64,000 bases of DNA, taken from positions 243,131 to 307,130 of the forward strand of contig NZ_JAGGOI010000032.1 in the NCBI RefSeq assembly GCF_018614585.1, written 5' to 3'. The notes beneath the pieces are model-generated. The model was not told the origin of the DNA, searched no databases, and worked only from the letters and a program-made list of their open reading frames with translations. The stretch's first letter is position 1, and every line of letters starts with the position of its first letter. The DNA comes from Streptomyces sp. ISL-1 (GTDB taxonomy: Bacteria > Actinomycetota > Actinomycetes > Streptomycetales > Streptomycetaceae). The translations under genes were made by a program, and so were the position numbers. Below are positions 9,043 to 18,330 of this stretch, one piece after another.

Positions 9043-10104
9043 TCAGTACAGGTCCACCCCGTAGGCGCTGAGCGCTTCCTTCACCGGCTGGTGGATCGCC
9101 GAGCCCTCGGTGCCGGAGCAGCCGGCGCTGCCCGAGTGGATGCCCAGAGCGGTCGAGCCCGCGAAGTGGGCGCCGCCGCTGTCGCCGCCCGCCGAGCAAA
9201 CGGTGGTGCGGACCATGTTGTAGACCGGCCCCTCGCCGTAGTTGACGGTGACGTTCACCGCCGTGACGGTGCCGCTGGTCACGTGGGACGTCGAGCCGCT
9301 CTTCTTGATGGCCTGACCGACGATGGCGTCCGCCGCGGACGTGATGTCCTGGTGGCCGCCGTCGTAGAGGTTGACGTCCCCGGCGGGCTGCGTGCCGTCC
9401 GTGTACCGGACGATGCCGTAGTCGTCGGTCGGGAAGCTGGTGCCCTCGCGGGTCCCGATGACCGTGCCCCTGGACGTCGCCGACCAGCTCGAGGCCCCGT
9501 CGGTGCAGTGGCCCGCCGTAAGGAAGTAGCGGGTCGTACCCTTCGAGACGTTGAAGGCTGCGGAGCAGCGGAAGCCGCTGCCGTGGATCGCGTCTCCGCC
9601 GAGCACTTCCTGCTTGAGGACTCCGGGCACACGCTTGATCCGCACGGCGCCCCCGAGACCCGCGGCCACCGTCCTCAGCAGCGCCATCGAGCCCGCGGAG
9701 ACGGTCCGGTCGGCCTCGACCGCGACCTGGTTCGTCGACGGGTCGATGCCCCATGAAGTGCCGGTGATCTTCGCCCGGACCTCCAGCGTGGCCATGGCGG
9801 ATTCAAGCTCTGCCGTGCTGTGCTCGACGATCTTCGCGCGCGCGCCGACGGCCCGGACCTGGTCGGCCGCGGCCTCATCGGTGACGGTGACGACCAGTTC
9901 GCCCGTCTCGGCGTCGAGATACGAACCGGCGGTGCGGTCGCCGAGCGCCCGTTCGAGGGTGCTGTGCAGTTGGTACTGCATCGCCGAGGGCGTGACGCCC
10001 GGATGTGGTTCCGGGGCGGCCGCGGCGGTGCCCGGGCCCAGACCGGCGGCGGGCAGGGCGAGAACGACGGAAAGGCATATGCGCGCGCGGAGCGTGCGTC
10101 TCAT
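9043..10104 (-). CDS. Secreted S1 family serine protease, streptogrisin-like, with propeptide
   Basis: Chymotrypsin-fold endopeptidase of 353 residues made as a pre-pro-enzyme. Residues 1-30 form a Sec-type signal peptide ending in TAAAA. Residues about 35-165 resemble the alpha-lytic-protease prodomain that acts as folding chaperone, and the mature enzyme follows. The triad is His199 (FLTAGHCTD), Asp228 (DDYGIVRY) and Ser309 (GGDSGGAHF). Cys pairs flank His199 and Ser309, as in streptogrisins. Start ATG at 10104 has GGAGAAG upstream. It is a single-gene unit with its own terminator and probably serves extracellular protein degradation. Which streptogrisin (A, B, C, D) it matches cannot be decided by eye. 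Confidence 0.93.
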   Translation of the reverse strand: MRRTLRARICLSVVLALPAAGLGPGTAAAAPEPHPGVTPSAMQYQLHSTLERALGDRTAGSYLDAETGELVVTVTDEAAADQVRAVGARAKIVEHSTAELESAMATLEVRAKITGTSWGIDPSTNQVAVEADRTVSAGSMALLRTVAAGLGGAVRIKRVPGVLKQEVLGGDAIHGSGFRCSAAFNVSKGTTRYFLTAGHCTDGASSWSATSRGTVIGTREGTSFPTDDYGIVRYTDGTQPAGDVNLYDGGHQDITSAADAIVGQAIKKSGSTSHVTSGTVTAVNVTVNYGEGPVYNMVRTTVCSAGGDSGGAHFAGSTALGIHSGSAGCSGTEGSAIHQPVKEALSAYGVDLY

Positions 10105-10266
10105 GGGGGGCTTCTCCTTCGTACGAGTCCGTAGTGGGGGTGCCGAGAAGCAGTTTGGACTGGACCAGTCCGGCGTGCGGGACTCGATGCTGCATGGCCC
10201 TGTCATGCGGAAAGGGGCGCGGGAACGCCGGAGCACCCGTTCGGCGGAAGGGGGTCGAGGGGGGTG

Positions 10267-11187
10267 TCAGGGATGGATCTGGACCGTGGCCGCGGTCAGC
10301 CGGCGGACCCCGTGAAGCAGCGCGTGCTCCGCGGCCAGCGCCACGGCGTGCGCCTGCGCCACCGTCAGCTCGGGGTCGACAACGATTGACGTCTCGGCCC
10401 GCAGATCGTGCCCGAGCCAGCGCATTCGTACGTCCCCCACGGCCCGTACGCCCTCGACATCACCGAGCGCGTGCTCGGCCTGGTCGACCAGCGCCGGGTC
10501 GACCGCGTCCATCAGCCGGTGCCAGACCTCGCGCGCCGCCCCGCGCAGCACCAGTGCGATCGCCCCCGTGATCGCGAGCCCGATCAGCGGATCGGCCCAC
10601 CGCCATCCGAGTGCTGCTCCGGCAGCACCCAGCAGTACGGCCAGAGAGGTGAAACCGTCACTGCGAGCGTGCAGTCCGTCGGCGACCAGCGCGGCCGATC
10701 CGATCCTGCGGCCGGTACGGATCCGGGCCACTGCCACCCATTCGTTGCCGGCGAAACCCACCAGACCGGCCGCGGCCACTGCCGCCAAATGGCTGACCTC
10801 CTGCGGCTCGAACAGCCGCCGCAGCGCCTCGTACCCGGTAAAGACCGCGGACGCCGCGATCACCAGCACCACGAAGACGCCCGCCAGATCCTCCGCCCGC
10901 CCGAAGCCGTAGGTGTAGCGGCGGGTGGCCGCCCGCCGGCCGAGTACGAAGGCGAGGGCGAGCGGCAGCGCGGTGAGCGCGTCGGCGGCGTTGTGGACGG
11001 TGTCGCCGAGCAGTGCCACCGACCCCGACGCGGCCGCGATCACCGCCTGGACGGCTGTCGTGGCGGCGAGCACACCGAAGGAGAACCACAGCGTCCGCAG
11101 CCCCTGCGCCGACCCTTCGAGGGCGGCGTCGACGCGCTCATGAGCGTGGTGATGGTGGTGACCATGAACGTGCCCGTGACCGGTCAT
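10267..11187 (-). CDS. Cation diffusion facilitator family exporter
   Basis: Proton-coupled efflux of divalent metals, probably Zn2+ or Co2+. About 306 residues: a His-rich N-terminus (HGHVHGHHHHHAH), six predicted membrane helices, and both CDF metal-site motifs of HxxxD form (HNAAD near GDTVHNAADAL, and HARSD in GLHARSDG). A cytoplasmic C-terminal domain ends the protein. Start taken as ATG 11187. A GTG at 11196 is equally in frame, and the AAGGGAG site lies somewhat far from either. It is flanked by secreted enzymes on the same strand; no metal-responsive regulator is adjacent. Confidence 0.88.
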   Translation of the reverse strand: MTGHGHVHGHHHHHAHERVDAALEGSAQGLRTLWFSFGVLAATTAVQAVIAAASGSVALLGDTVHNAADALTALPLALAFVLGRRAATRRYTYGFGRAEDLAGVFVVLVIAASAVFTGYEALRRLFEPQEVSHLAAVAAAGLVGFAGNEWVAVARIRTGRRIGSAALVADGLHARSDGFTSLAVLLGAAGAALGWRWADPLIGLAITGAIALVLRGAAREVWHRLMDAVDPALVDQAEHALGDVEGVRAVGDVRMRWLGHDLRAETSIVVDPELTVAQAHAVALAAEHALLHGVRRLTAATVQIHP

Positions 11188-11265
11188 GGTCACCACCGTG
11201 ACACACCAACTCCCTTGCAGCCACTGCCGAAAAGCGGCCTCTGACCAGCTGCGAAGGGCTTGCGA

Positions 11266-12255
11266 CTACTGTCCGGACGCGACGAGCGGGTAGTGGTCGG
11301 AGAGGTTGGTGTAGGTGTAGCTCGTGCCCCAGCTGGAGACCGTCCAGGGCGCGCTCTGCTCCTTGATCACTTCATTGGTCCAGCCGGCCGGCTTCGTGTG
11401 CCCGGCGCGGTGCAGGACGTAGTCGAGGTCCTCGCTCGGGTCGTCCGGGTAGCGATCGGACGCGATCGAGTTCTGCTCGGTGTCGAAGGAGTACGGGTGT
11501 CCGGTGCGGGCGTCCGCACCCACCAGGCCCGCGTCGGCGAGCATCGTGGCGTACTCCGGCGTCCGCGAGTCGACGTTGAAGTCGCCCGCGACCAGCACCT
11601 GTTCGGAGGCCGGGATGTTCTTGCCGTCCAGGAAGGCATCGATCGCCTTGAACTGGCGGCTGCGCATCAGCGCCGCCTCGCCCGCGCCGCATCCGGAGTC
11701 GGTGGACTGCGCATGCGTACCCACCACATGCACCTTCGCGCCGTCGACGTTCAACACCGCATAGACGAAGCCCTTGTTGGACCACCAGTCCGCCCCGCAG
11801 GCGTCCTTGTAGACGAACTGCTCCTTGCGGACGATCGGCCACTTGCTGAGCACCGTGACCCCGCCGTCCTCGGGCGTGGTGGCCGAGTACGACCCGCCGG
11901 TCGCGTCCCAGCCGGTCTTGCTGCGCCCCATCACCGGGGTCTGGTACGGATACTGGGCGGCGGCCTTCTGCATCAGCGCGCCCGACGAGGAGTTGTCGAA
12001 GGCTTCCTGGAGCACGACGACGTCGTTGCCCTGGAAGAACGACGTCGCGGGAATCGCCGCGGCCCGGTGGTCCTGTCCCCAGTTGGGGTACAGCGTCTTG
12101 CTGAACAGGAAGGCGTTGTACGTCAGCACCTTCAGGGACGGCGTCGTGGCCGCCGTGGCGGCGGAAGCCGTCGGAGCCGTCCCGGTGAGGACGGCCGCGG
12201 CGAGCGCGGTGGAAAGAGCTGCGCCAGGGATACGGCGGAGCGCGGAGTGCGGCAC
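11266..12255 (-). CDS. Secreted sphingomyelin phosphodiesterase (sphingomyelinase C family)
   Basis: Endonuclease/exonuclease/phosphatase-fold hydrolase of 329 residues, expected to cleave sphingomyelin or related phospholipids outside the cell. Residues 1-30 form a signal peptide. Fold signatures follow in order: LKVLTYNAFLF, VVVLQEAFDN (metal-binding Glu), VVGTHAQS, VLVAGDFNVD and the C-terminal LSDHYPLVA with the catalytic Asp-His. The WGQDHRAAAIP segment is characteristic of bacterial sphingomyelinases. Start is the GTG at 12255, with GGGAG 6 bases upstream; the longer frame to 12318 lacks a ribosome site. Substrate within the fold is inferred. Confidence 0.88.
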   Translation of the reverse strand: MPHSALRRIPGAALSTALAAAVLTGTAPTASAATAATTPSLKVLTYNAFLFSKTLYPNWGQDHRAAAIPATSFFQGNDVVVLQEAFDNSSSGALMQKAAAQYPYQTPVMGRSKTGWDATGGSYSATTPEDGGVTVLSKWPIVRKEQFVYKDACGADWWSNKGFVYAVLNVDGAKVHVVGTHAQSTDSGCGAGEAALMRSRQFKAIDAFLDGKNIPASEQVLVAGDFNVDSRTPEYATMLADAGLVGADARTGHPYSFDTEQNSIASDRYPDDPSEDLDYVLHRAGHTKPAGWTNEVIKEQSAPWTVSSWGTSYTYTNLSDHYPLVASGQ

Positions 12256-12389
12256 AAAGACTCCCGGATGTGGTGGGGGTAGACCGGCGACGCACATCAA
12301 AGCAGCCGGAGTTACCACCTGGTAATGGCCAGGAGCCCACTTTCTTTACGCAACGCAACGATCTCACCAAACACTGGTCCGGTCTTCGC

Positions 12390-12431
12390 CTTCCTGCCCG
12401 GCACGGGCCGCTTCCTGCCCGGCACGGGCCG
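12390..12431. repeat. 21-bp perfect tandem repeat, two copies
   Basis: CTTCCTGCCCGGCACGGGCCG occurs twice head to tail (12390-12410 and 12411-12431) just upstream of the MpaB-family gene. Each unit contains an inverted CCCG..CGGG element, so the transcript could fold locally. Confidence 0.8.
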
Positions 12432-12471
12432 CGCAATGCCCGCTCGACCCCCGGAAAGTTACGATGGTGAA

Positions 12472-13347
12472 ATGACCGGGCCCGCGGCTGACCCCGTACC
12501 TCCACCGCCCGGCGGAGTGCTCTGGACCCTCGCCGGTGACATCCGCGGTCTGCTGATGCTGCCCGCCGCACTCACCCTGCAGGTCGCCCACCCCGCCGTC
12601 GGCGCCGGAGTCGACGAGCACTCCGTCTTCCGCACCGACCCCTGGGGCCGCGGCGAGCGTTCGCTGCGCTCGCTCCAGCTGTGGGTGTACGGCGGCGAAG
12701 CGGCGGCCGAGGAGGGACGCAGGCTCCGGGCGCTGCACAAGACCATCCAGGGCACGGACGCCCACGGCCGCAGGTACCACGCGCTCGAGCCCGCCTACTA
12801 CTCCTGGGTTCACGCCACCGGCTTTCCCGTCTACCAGCACGCGCTGCGCTATCTGGCGCGCCCGCTCACCGAGGCCCAGGAGCGCAAGCTCTACGCAGAG
12901 TGGCTCCAGGTCGGGCGGATCCTCGGCATCCACGACAGGGACATGCCGCAGACGATCGAGGAGTTCTGGCCCTACTACCGCAAGGTGCTCGCCGACGAGT
13001 TGGAGGCGACCGTCGTCGTACGCGAACTGATCGCCACCGACCCGGCGATACCGCCGCCCGACCGCGGGCCGCTGGTTCTCACAGTGCTGCTCAGGGCCGC
13101 GTGGCCGGTGCTGCTGCCCGCGTTCGCCCGCTTCCGCCGCTTCATGACCATCGGGCTGATGCCGCCCGACGCGCGTGAGGCGATCGGCCTGGAGTGGACG
13201 GACGAACAGGAGCGCAGACTGCGCGCGTTCGCCCGGGTCGTACGGGCCGTGGTTCCCGTACTCCCCGAGCGACTGCGGTACCTCCCGCTCGCGCGCGAGG
13301 CGCGGCGGGCCGCCCGGATCAGCCGGTCAGACCGCCCCGGGCGATGA
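12472..13347 (+). CDS. Oxygenase MpaB family protein (DUF2236)
   Basis: A 291-residue protein of the MpaB/latex-clearing-protein superfamily, whose studied members bind heme and oxidise unsaturated substrates. Family landmarks are the N-terminal segment QVAHPAVGAGVDEHSVFRTD with its conserved His and Pro, YSWVHATGFPVYQ, and the helical ARPLTEAQERKLYAEW region. Function in this organism is unknown. Start ATG at 12472, since upstream frame is the 21-bp repeat; the Shine-Dalgarno is weak. Its last 29 bases overlap the end of the convergent beta-glucosidase gene. Confidence 0.85.
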   Translation: MTGPAADPVPPPPGGVLWTLAGDIRGLLMLPAALTLQVAHPAVGAGVDEHSVFRTDPWGRGERSLRSLQLWVYGGEAAAEEGRRLRALHKTIQGTDAHGRRYHALEPAYYSWVHATGFPVYQHALRYLARPLTEAQERKLYAEWLQVGRILGIHDRDMPQTIEEFWPYYRKVLADELEATVVVRELIATDPAIPPPDRGPLVLTVLLRAAWPVLLPAFARFRRFMTIGLMPPDAREAIGLEWTDEQERRLRAFARVVRAVVPVLPERLRYLPLAREARRAARISRSDRPGR

Positions 13348-14719
13348 CGTCCCCGTACCAGCGTGCACTGTCCTTGAAGGTACGGCGCTGGGTCGCGAAG
13401 TCGACATGGACGACGCCGAACCGCTTGCTGTAGCCGTACGCCCACTCGAAGTTGTCGAGCAGCGACCAGAGGAAGTAGCCGCGCACATCCGCGCCGGCCC
13501 CGATCGCGCGGTGCACCGCCGACAGATGGGCCCGCAGGTACTCCACCCGCTCGGGGTCGTGGACCTCGCCGGACGGGTCTGCGTAGTCGTCGTAAGCGGC
13601 ACCGTTCTCGGTGATCACCAGCGGCACGCCCGGCAGGTCGTCGCGCAGCCGGGTCAGCAGCTCGTACAGACCGTCGGCGTCCACCGGCCAGTCCATCGCG
13701 GTGCGCGGGCCGGGCGCGGGCAGGAAGCGCACATGCTCCTCCGCACCGGCCCACGGGGACGGCGAGGTGGAGGAGCCAGCGCCGACGACGGTGGGGGAGT
13801 AGTAGTTGATGCCCAGCGAGTCGATCGGCGTGGAGACGACCTCCAGATCGCCGTCCTGGACAAAGGCCCAGTCGGTCACCGCGGCCGTGTCACGGACCAG
13901 GTCCTGCGGAATCCGGCCGTGGAACACCGGATCGAGGAAGATCCGGTTCCCCACGGCGTCGATCCGGCGCGCGGCGTCCACGTCGGCTTCGGAACCGGTG
14001 AGCGGACGCACCGCGTGCAGATTGAGCGTCAGCGAGATCTCGGATGTCGAGGGCAGGGCGCCGTGCAGTACCTGAGCCGCCAGGCCGTGCGCCAGGTTGA
14101 AGTGGTGGGCCGCGCGCAGGGAGGCACTCGCGCTGGTGCGGCCCGGCGCGTGCACCCCCGAGCCGTAGCCGAGAAACGCCGCACACCACGGCTCGTTCAG
14201 GGTGGTCCAGGTCGCCACCCGGTCACCGAGCGCATCCGCCATGATCCTGGCGTAGTCGCCGAACCGGTCGGCGGTCTCGCGCTGTGGCCAGCCGCCCGCG
14301 TCCTCCAACTCCTGCGGCAGATCCCAGTGGTAGAGCGTGGCGACGGGCCGGATGCCCGCCCCGAGGAGTTCGTCGGTGAGCCGGCGGTAGAAGTCCAGGC
14401 CCTTTTGTACGGCGGGACCGCGCCCGGTCGGCTGCACCCGTGGCCAGGCTACCGAGAACCGGTAGTCGGTGACGCCCAACTGCTTCATCAGCGCGACGTC
14501 CTCGCGCATCCGGTGGTAGTGGTCGGCGGCGATGTCGCCGGAGTCACCGTTGCGGACCTTGCCCGGCGTGCGGCAGAAGGTGTCCCAGATGGACGGCGTA
14601 CGGCCGTCCTCGGTGGCGGCGCCCTCGATCTGGTACGCGGCGGTGGCGGTGCCCCAGCGGAAACCGGCCGGGAACCGGAGCTCCGTCGTCGTCTCCGGGC
14701 GTGCGTCGACAGCGGTCAT
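13319..14719 (-). CDS. GH1 family beta-glucosidase
   Basis: Cytoplasmic retaining beta-glucosidase of 466 residues, without signal peptide. The glycoside hydrolase family 1 signatures are intact: N-terminal FPAGFRWGTATAAYQIEGA, acid/base Glu in TLNEPWCAAFLG, nucleophile Glu in VPLVITENGAA, and the C-terminal SLLDNFEWAYGYSKRFG. It is last in the unit solute-binding protein, two permeases, beta-glucosidase, 47 bp after the second permease gene. It should split imported beta-linked oligosaccharides to glucose. Next to a GH81 endo-beta-1,3-glucanase the likely substrates are laminari-oligosaccharides, though cellobiose activity is common in this family. Confidence 0.95.
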   Translation of the reverse strand: MTAVDARPETTTELRFPAGFRWGTATAAYQIEGAATEDGRTPSIWDTFCRTPGKVRNGDSGDIAADHYHRMREDVALMKQLGVTDYRFSVAWPRVQPTGRGPAVQKGLDFYRRLTDELLGAGIRPVATLYHWDLPQELEDAGGWPQRETADRFGDYARIMADALGDRVATWTTLNEPWCAAFLGYGSGVHAPGRTSASASLRAAHHFNLAHGLAAQVLHGALPSTSEISLTLNLHAVRPLTGSEADVDAARRIDAVGNRIFLDPVFHGRIPQDLVRDTAAVTDWAFVQDGDLEVVSTPIDSLGINYYSPTVVGAGSSTSPSPWAGAEEHVRFLPAPGPRTAMDWPVDADGLYELLTRLRDDLPGVPLVITENGAAYDDYADPSGEVHDPERVEYLRAHLSAVHRAIGAGADVRGYFLWSLLDNFEWAYGYSKRFGVVHVDFATQRRTFKDSARWYGDVIARGGLTG

Positions 14720-14766
14720 GAGGTGGGACTCCCAGGAAATAGAGATGGAGCGGCGGGGGGACGAGG

Positions 14767-15672
14767 TCAGCCCTTGACGGCGCCCTGCATGATGCCGCCG
14801 ACGATCTGCCGGCCGAGCAGACCGAAGACCAGCAGCACGGGAAGGGTGCCGAGCAGCGTGCCGGCCATGATCACGGACTGGTCGTGGACATAGCCGCCGC
14901 CCAGCTGGCGCAGCGCCACCTGCACGGTCGGCTCCTGCGAGGAGAGCGCGACGATCGGCCAGAAGAAGTCGTTCCACGCGGCCATGAAGGTCAGCATGCC
15001 GAGCACGGCCATACCGGGCCGGGCGATGGGCACCACGATCGACCAGAAGATCCGCGCGGTGGACGCACCGTCGACCCGCGCCGCCTCGATCAGCTCGTCC
15101 GGCAGCGACTGCACCAGGTACTGCCGCATGAAGAACACGCCGAAGGCGGAGACCAGACCGGGCAGGATCACGGCCTGCAGCTGATTCACCCAACCCAACT
15201 CGGCGATCAGCATGAACAACGGGATCACACCGAGCTGCGGCGGGATCATCATCGTCCCCACCGTGATCGCAAGCAGCGCGCCCCGGCCACGGAAGCGCAG
15301 CTTGGCGAAGGCGAAACCGGCGAGTGTGCAGCACAGCACTGTGCCGATGGTGATCGAGCCGGAGACGATGAGGGAGTTGAGGAGGGCCTTGCCGATATCG
15401 GCCTCCTCCATCACCGCTTCGAAGTTATGGATCAGATTCGACCCCGGCAGCAGCGTCGGCGGCACCTTCGCCAGATCGGCGTTGGAGCGGCTGGCGGCGA
15501 CGATGGTCCAGTAGAACGGGAACGCCGAGATCAGGACGGCGACGATCAGGATCGCGTACGCGAGCTTGCCGCCCTGCATGGTGCGGCCGGCCCGGTTCCT
15601 CCTCGGGCGCCCGGGCTCCGGTCGTGGGCCCGCGGCAGGCGGCTTCGTCGGCGGGACGGCGAGCGCGGTCAT
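14767..15672 (-). CDS. Carbohydrate ABC transporter permease (MalG type)
   Basis: Inner-membrane permease of 301 residues with six predicted helices after a Pro/Arg-rich N-terminus. It carries the EAA loop that docks to the ATPase, ELIEAARVDGASTARIFW followed by IVVPIARPG. Start ATG at 15672 overlaps the stop of the partner permease as ATGA. No ATPase gene is present here, so it probably uses a shared MsiK-like ATPase encoded elsewhere, as known for Streptomyces sugar importers. Confidence 0.93.
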   Translation of the reverse strand: MTALAVPPTKPPAAGPRPEPGRPRRNRAGRTMQGGKLAYAILIVAVLISAFPFYWTIVAASRSNADLAKVPPTLLPGSNLIHNFEAVMEEADIGKALLNSLIVSGSITIGTVLCCTLAGFAFAKLRFRGRGALLAITVGTMMIPPQLGVIPLFMLIAELGWVNQLQAVILPGLVSAFGVFFMRQYLVQSLPDELIEAARVDGASTARIFWSIVVPIARPGMAVLGMLTFMAAWNDFFWPIVALSSQEPTVQVALRQLGGGYVHDQSVIMAGTLLGTLPVLLVFGLLGRQIVGGIMQGAVKG

Positions 15673-16625
15673 CGGCCGGCCTCCTTGCGGGAACGGCGGT
15701 GCGCGATCAGGGCGTTGACCCCGACCAGCACCAGGATCAGCAGGAACATCACCCAGGCGATGGCGGCGGCCCGGCCCAGATGGAAGAAGCCCCAGCCCTG
15801 CTCGTACATATAGAGGCCGAGCGTTTGGTACTGGTGCGAGATGCCGCCCGAGATGGAGCCTTCGAACAGCAATGGCTCACCGAACAGCTGCGTTGCGCCG
15901 ATCGTCGAGACGACGACCGTGAACAGGATCGTCGGACGCAGCCCCGGCAGCGTGACATGGATGAACTGCCGCCAGCGGGAGGCCCCGTCCATCGCGGCGG
16001 CCTCGTACAGCTCGCTCGGGATGGACTGCATGCCCGCCAGATAGATCAGCGCGTTGTAGCCGGTCCAGCGCCAGACGACGATGGTGGATACGGCGATCTG
16101 CGATGCGACCGTGCCGGCCTGCCAGTCCACCGGACCGAAACCGACAAGCCCCAGCACATAGTTGATCAGCCCGAAGTCGCGGCCGAAGAGCTGCGCGAAG
16201 ACCAGCGTCGCGGCGGCGACCGAGGTGGCGTACGGCAGCAGCATCGCCGTACGCAGGAAAGTCCGGCCGCGCAGCCGGTAGTTGAGCAGATGGGCCAGCC
16301 CGAGCGCCATCACCAGCTGCGGGACGGTGGACAGCACCCCGATCGTGAACGTGTTGCGCAGCGCGGTCCAGAAGATCTCGTCGCCGAACAGCGCGGTGTA
16401 GTTGCCAAGGCCCCGCCACTCCATCTCGCCGGGCGTCTGCAGCTCGACCCGGTAGAGCGAGACGAAGGCCGTGTAGATCAGCGGGAAGAGCCCGAAGGCG
16501 GCGAACAGCGTGAAGAACGGGGCGACAAAGGCGTACGGCGAGAGCGTGCGCCAGGTCCGGTACGCGGCCGACGGCCGGGCCCCCGGTTGCGGGGAGACCG
16601 GCTTCGCGGTGGCGGTGAGGGTCAC
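15669..16625 (-). CDS. Sugar ABC transporter permease (MalF type)
   Basis: Partner permease of 318 residues. After a short polar N-terminus it has six predicted helices and the EAA motif ELYEAAAMDGASRWRQFIHV followed by TLPGL. Start is the GTG at 16625 with GAAGGG about 8 bases upstream. The frame continues upstream to 16748 but that extension is Arg-rich and not permease-like. It lies 148 bp after the binding-protein gene and is translationally coupled to the MalG-type gene. Confidence 0.92.
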   Translation of the reverse strand: MTLTATAKPVSPQPGARPSAAYRTWRTLSPYAFVAPFFTLFAAFGLFPLIYTAFVSLYRVELQTPGEMEWRGLGNYTALFGDEIFWTALRNTFTIGVLSTVPQLVMALGLAHLLNYRLRGRTFLRTAMLLPYATSVAAATLVFAQLFGRDFGLINYVLGLVGFGPVDWQAGTVASQIAVSTIVVWRWTGYNALIYLAGMQSIPSELYEAAAMDGASRWRQFIHVTLPGLRPTILFTVVVSTIGATQLFGEPLLFEGSISGGISHQYQTLGLYMYEQGWGFFHLGRAAAIAWVMFLLILVLVGVNALIAHRRSRKEAGR

Positions 16626-16772
16626 GGTTCGGCCCTTCGAGGAGTTGATGGGGGAAGCTGCGAAGACCAGAAGCCGCGGGCCGGTCCGGCCGGGTGCCGA
16701 GGACCGGCCCGCGAGCACTGAGCGGTGCCGGGGAAGTTCGGGTGGCACCCGCGCTTCCCCGGCACCGCCGCG

Positions 16773-18077
16773 TCAGCCGGTCGCGTTCTCCACGTTCTTC
16801 TTCGCGGTCGACCACGCCTTGTCGGGCGAGGTGCCCTTGCGCTCCACCTCGCTCAGCGCGTTGGTGATCTGGTCGGCCACGCTCTTGTCGTGGACGCCGA
16901 GCACCTGGACCGGCGCGGCCTTGGCGGCGTCACCGAAGATCTGGCCGATCGGGGCGTCGGAGAAGTACGGGTCCTTGGCCGCCGCGACCTTGGCGATGGC
17001 GCCGGTGGAGGAGGGGAAGTTGCCCTGCTTGGTGAAGAGCTTCGCCTGCTGCTCGGGGGCGGTGAGCCACTGGATCAGCTCGTACGCCTCCTTCTTGTGC
17101 TTGGCCGCGCGGGGGATCGAGAGATACGAGCCGCCCCAGTTGCCCGCCCCGGCGGGCAGTTTGGCGATGTCCCACTTGCCCTTGCCCGCGTCACCGGCCT
17201 GGCCCTTGATGTAGCCGAGCATCCAGGCGGGGCAGGGCATGGTCGCGAAGGAGCCGGCGGAGAACGCCTGGTTCCACTGCGGTGACCACTGGTCGAGCCT
17301 GGCGCTCAGGCCTGCCTGCGCCGCCTCGGTGGAGGCGTCCCAGGCGGCCTTGATCGCCGGGTTGTCCTCGTAGATCAGCTTTCCGGAGGCGTCGTGGTAC
17401 AGCTCCTTCTGCTGGCCGACCATGATCGCGTAGATGCTGCCGACGCTGTCCACCCAGGCGCTCTTGGCCGGGGCCTTCTTCTTGTACTCCTTACCCAGCG
17501 CCAGATAGCTGTCCCAGGTGGACCACTTGGCGGCCAGCTGAGTGCGGTCGGTGGGCAGCCCGGCCTGCTTGAAGAGGTCGGTGCGGTAGCACATGGCCTC
17601 CGGGCCGACATCCGTGCCCAGGCCCACGATCTGGCCGTCCTTGCCGGTGGCCGCCGACCACTTGGCCTCGGCGAACTGGTCCTTCAGCTTGTCAGCGCCG
17701 TACTTCTTCAGGTCCTCGAACTTGTCGGCCTGCTGCTGGGTGACGGCGGCGATCCGGCCCACCTCGATGCCCTGCACATCGGCGAGGCCGCCACCGCCCG
17801 CGAGCCGGGTCTGCAGCGACTTCCAGTAGTCCTGCTCGTCCTCGGTGTCGCTCTGCTTGATCTTGATGTTCGGGTGGAGCTTCTCGTACTCCGCGTAGAG
17901 CCCGGCCTCCTTGTAGCCGAAGGATCCGAAGAGGTCGACGGTGAGCGTGACCTTGCCGCCGGCGCTGTCGGACGCGCCGTCCGACGATCCGGATCCACAG
18001 GCGGCGAGCAGTGCCCCGGCGAGCGCGACCGCACCCAGGCGGACAGTGGCCCTTTTGGCGGCTCGGGCGATGGGCAT
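16773..18077 (-). CDS. Extracellular sugar-binding lipoprotein of ABC transporter
   Basis: Solute-binding protein of 434 residues that captures oligosaccharides at the cell surface. A lipoprotein signal with lipobox LLAAC (Cys at about residue 27) is followed by a Gly/Ser linker. The rest shows the family-1 binding-protein pattern, with the early GSFGYKEAGLYAEYEKLHPNIK, and WNQAFSAGSFATMPCPAWM around the ligand cleft. Start ATG at 18077 with GGGAGG 6 bases upstream. It opens the importer operon and lies directly downstream of a perfect 14-bp operator. Cellobiose-binding CebE is the best studied relative; a beta-1,3-glucan ligand is inferred from context. Confidence 0.92.
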   Translation of the reverse strand: MPIARAAKRATVRLGAVALAGALLAACGSGSSDGASDSAGGKVTLTVDLFGSFGYKEAGLYAEYEKLHPNIKIKQSDTEDEQDYWKSLQTRLAGGGGLADVQGIEVGRIAAVTQQQADKFEDLKKYGADKLKDQFAEAKWSAATGKDGQIVGLGTDVGPEAMCYRTDLFKQAGLPTDRTQLAAKWSTWDSYLALGKEYKKKAPAKSAWVDSVGSIYAIMVGQQKELYHDASGKLIYEDNPAIKAAWDASTEAAQAGLSARLDQWSPQWNQAFSAGSFATMPCPAWMLGYIKGQAGDAGKGKWDIAKLPAGAGNWGGSYLSIPRAAKHKKEAYELIQWLTAPEQQAKLFTKQGNFPSSTGAIAKVAAAKDPYFSDAPIGQIFGDAAKAAPVQVLGVHDKSVADQITNALSEVERKGTSPDKAWSTAKKNVENATG

Positions 18078-18117
18078 GAGAAGCCTCCCTTGGCTTCGGT
18101 GGAGCGAGACCGCTGGT

Positions 18118-18131
18118 TGAGAGCGCTCTCA
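18118..18131. promoter_or_regulatory. LacI-type operator in front of the importer operon
   Basis: TGAGAGCGCTCTCA is a perfect 14-bp palindrome, 41 bases upstream of the binding-protein start. It differs from the known CebR box TGGGAGCGCTCCCA at two symmetric positions. The LacI regulator encoded at 21199-22239 is the natural candidate to bind it. Confidence 0.85.
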
Positions 18132-18272
18132 AAGATGCGTCTGGAGAGTGCCCCGGAGGCGGACATCCCGTCAAGTCCCGAAGGCATAACGGCTTGGACT
18201 CATCGCCAACCCCCGCCAACTACCGCCTGTGTCTCAACTATTGACACCTCTGTTTCAGGAGTTTTACGTTCC

Positions 18273-18294
18273 TTGACATCTGAGAGCGCTCTCG
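18273..18294 (+). promoter_or_regulatory. -35-like TTGACA abutting a LacI-type operator before the laminarinase gene
   Basis: TTGACA (18273-18278) is followed after 2 bases by TGAGAGCGCTCTCG (18281-18294), one mismatch from the perfect palindrome at 18118. The operator would cover the promoter spacer, consistent with repression. A second TTGACA lies at 18241-18246. No convincing -10 hexamer is visible. Confidence 0.75.
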
Positions 18295-18330
18295 GCCGCC
18301 CCTTCCCGTGATGACTTCGAGGTGCCGTCC

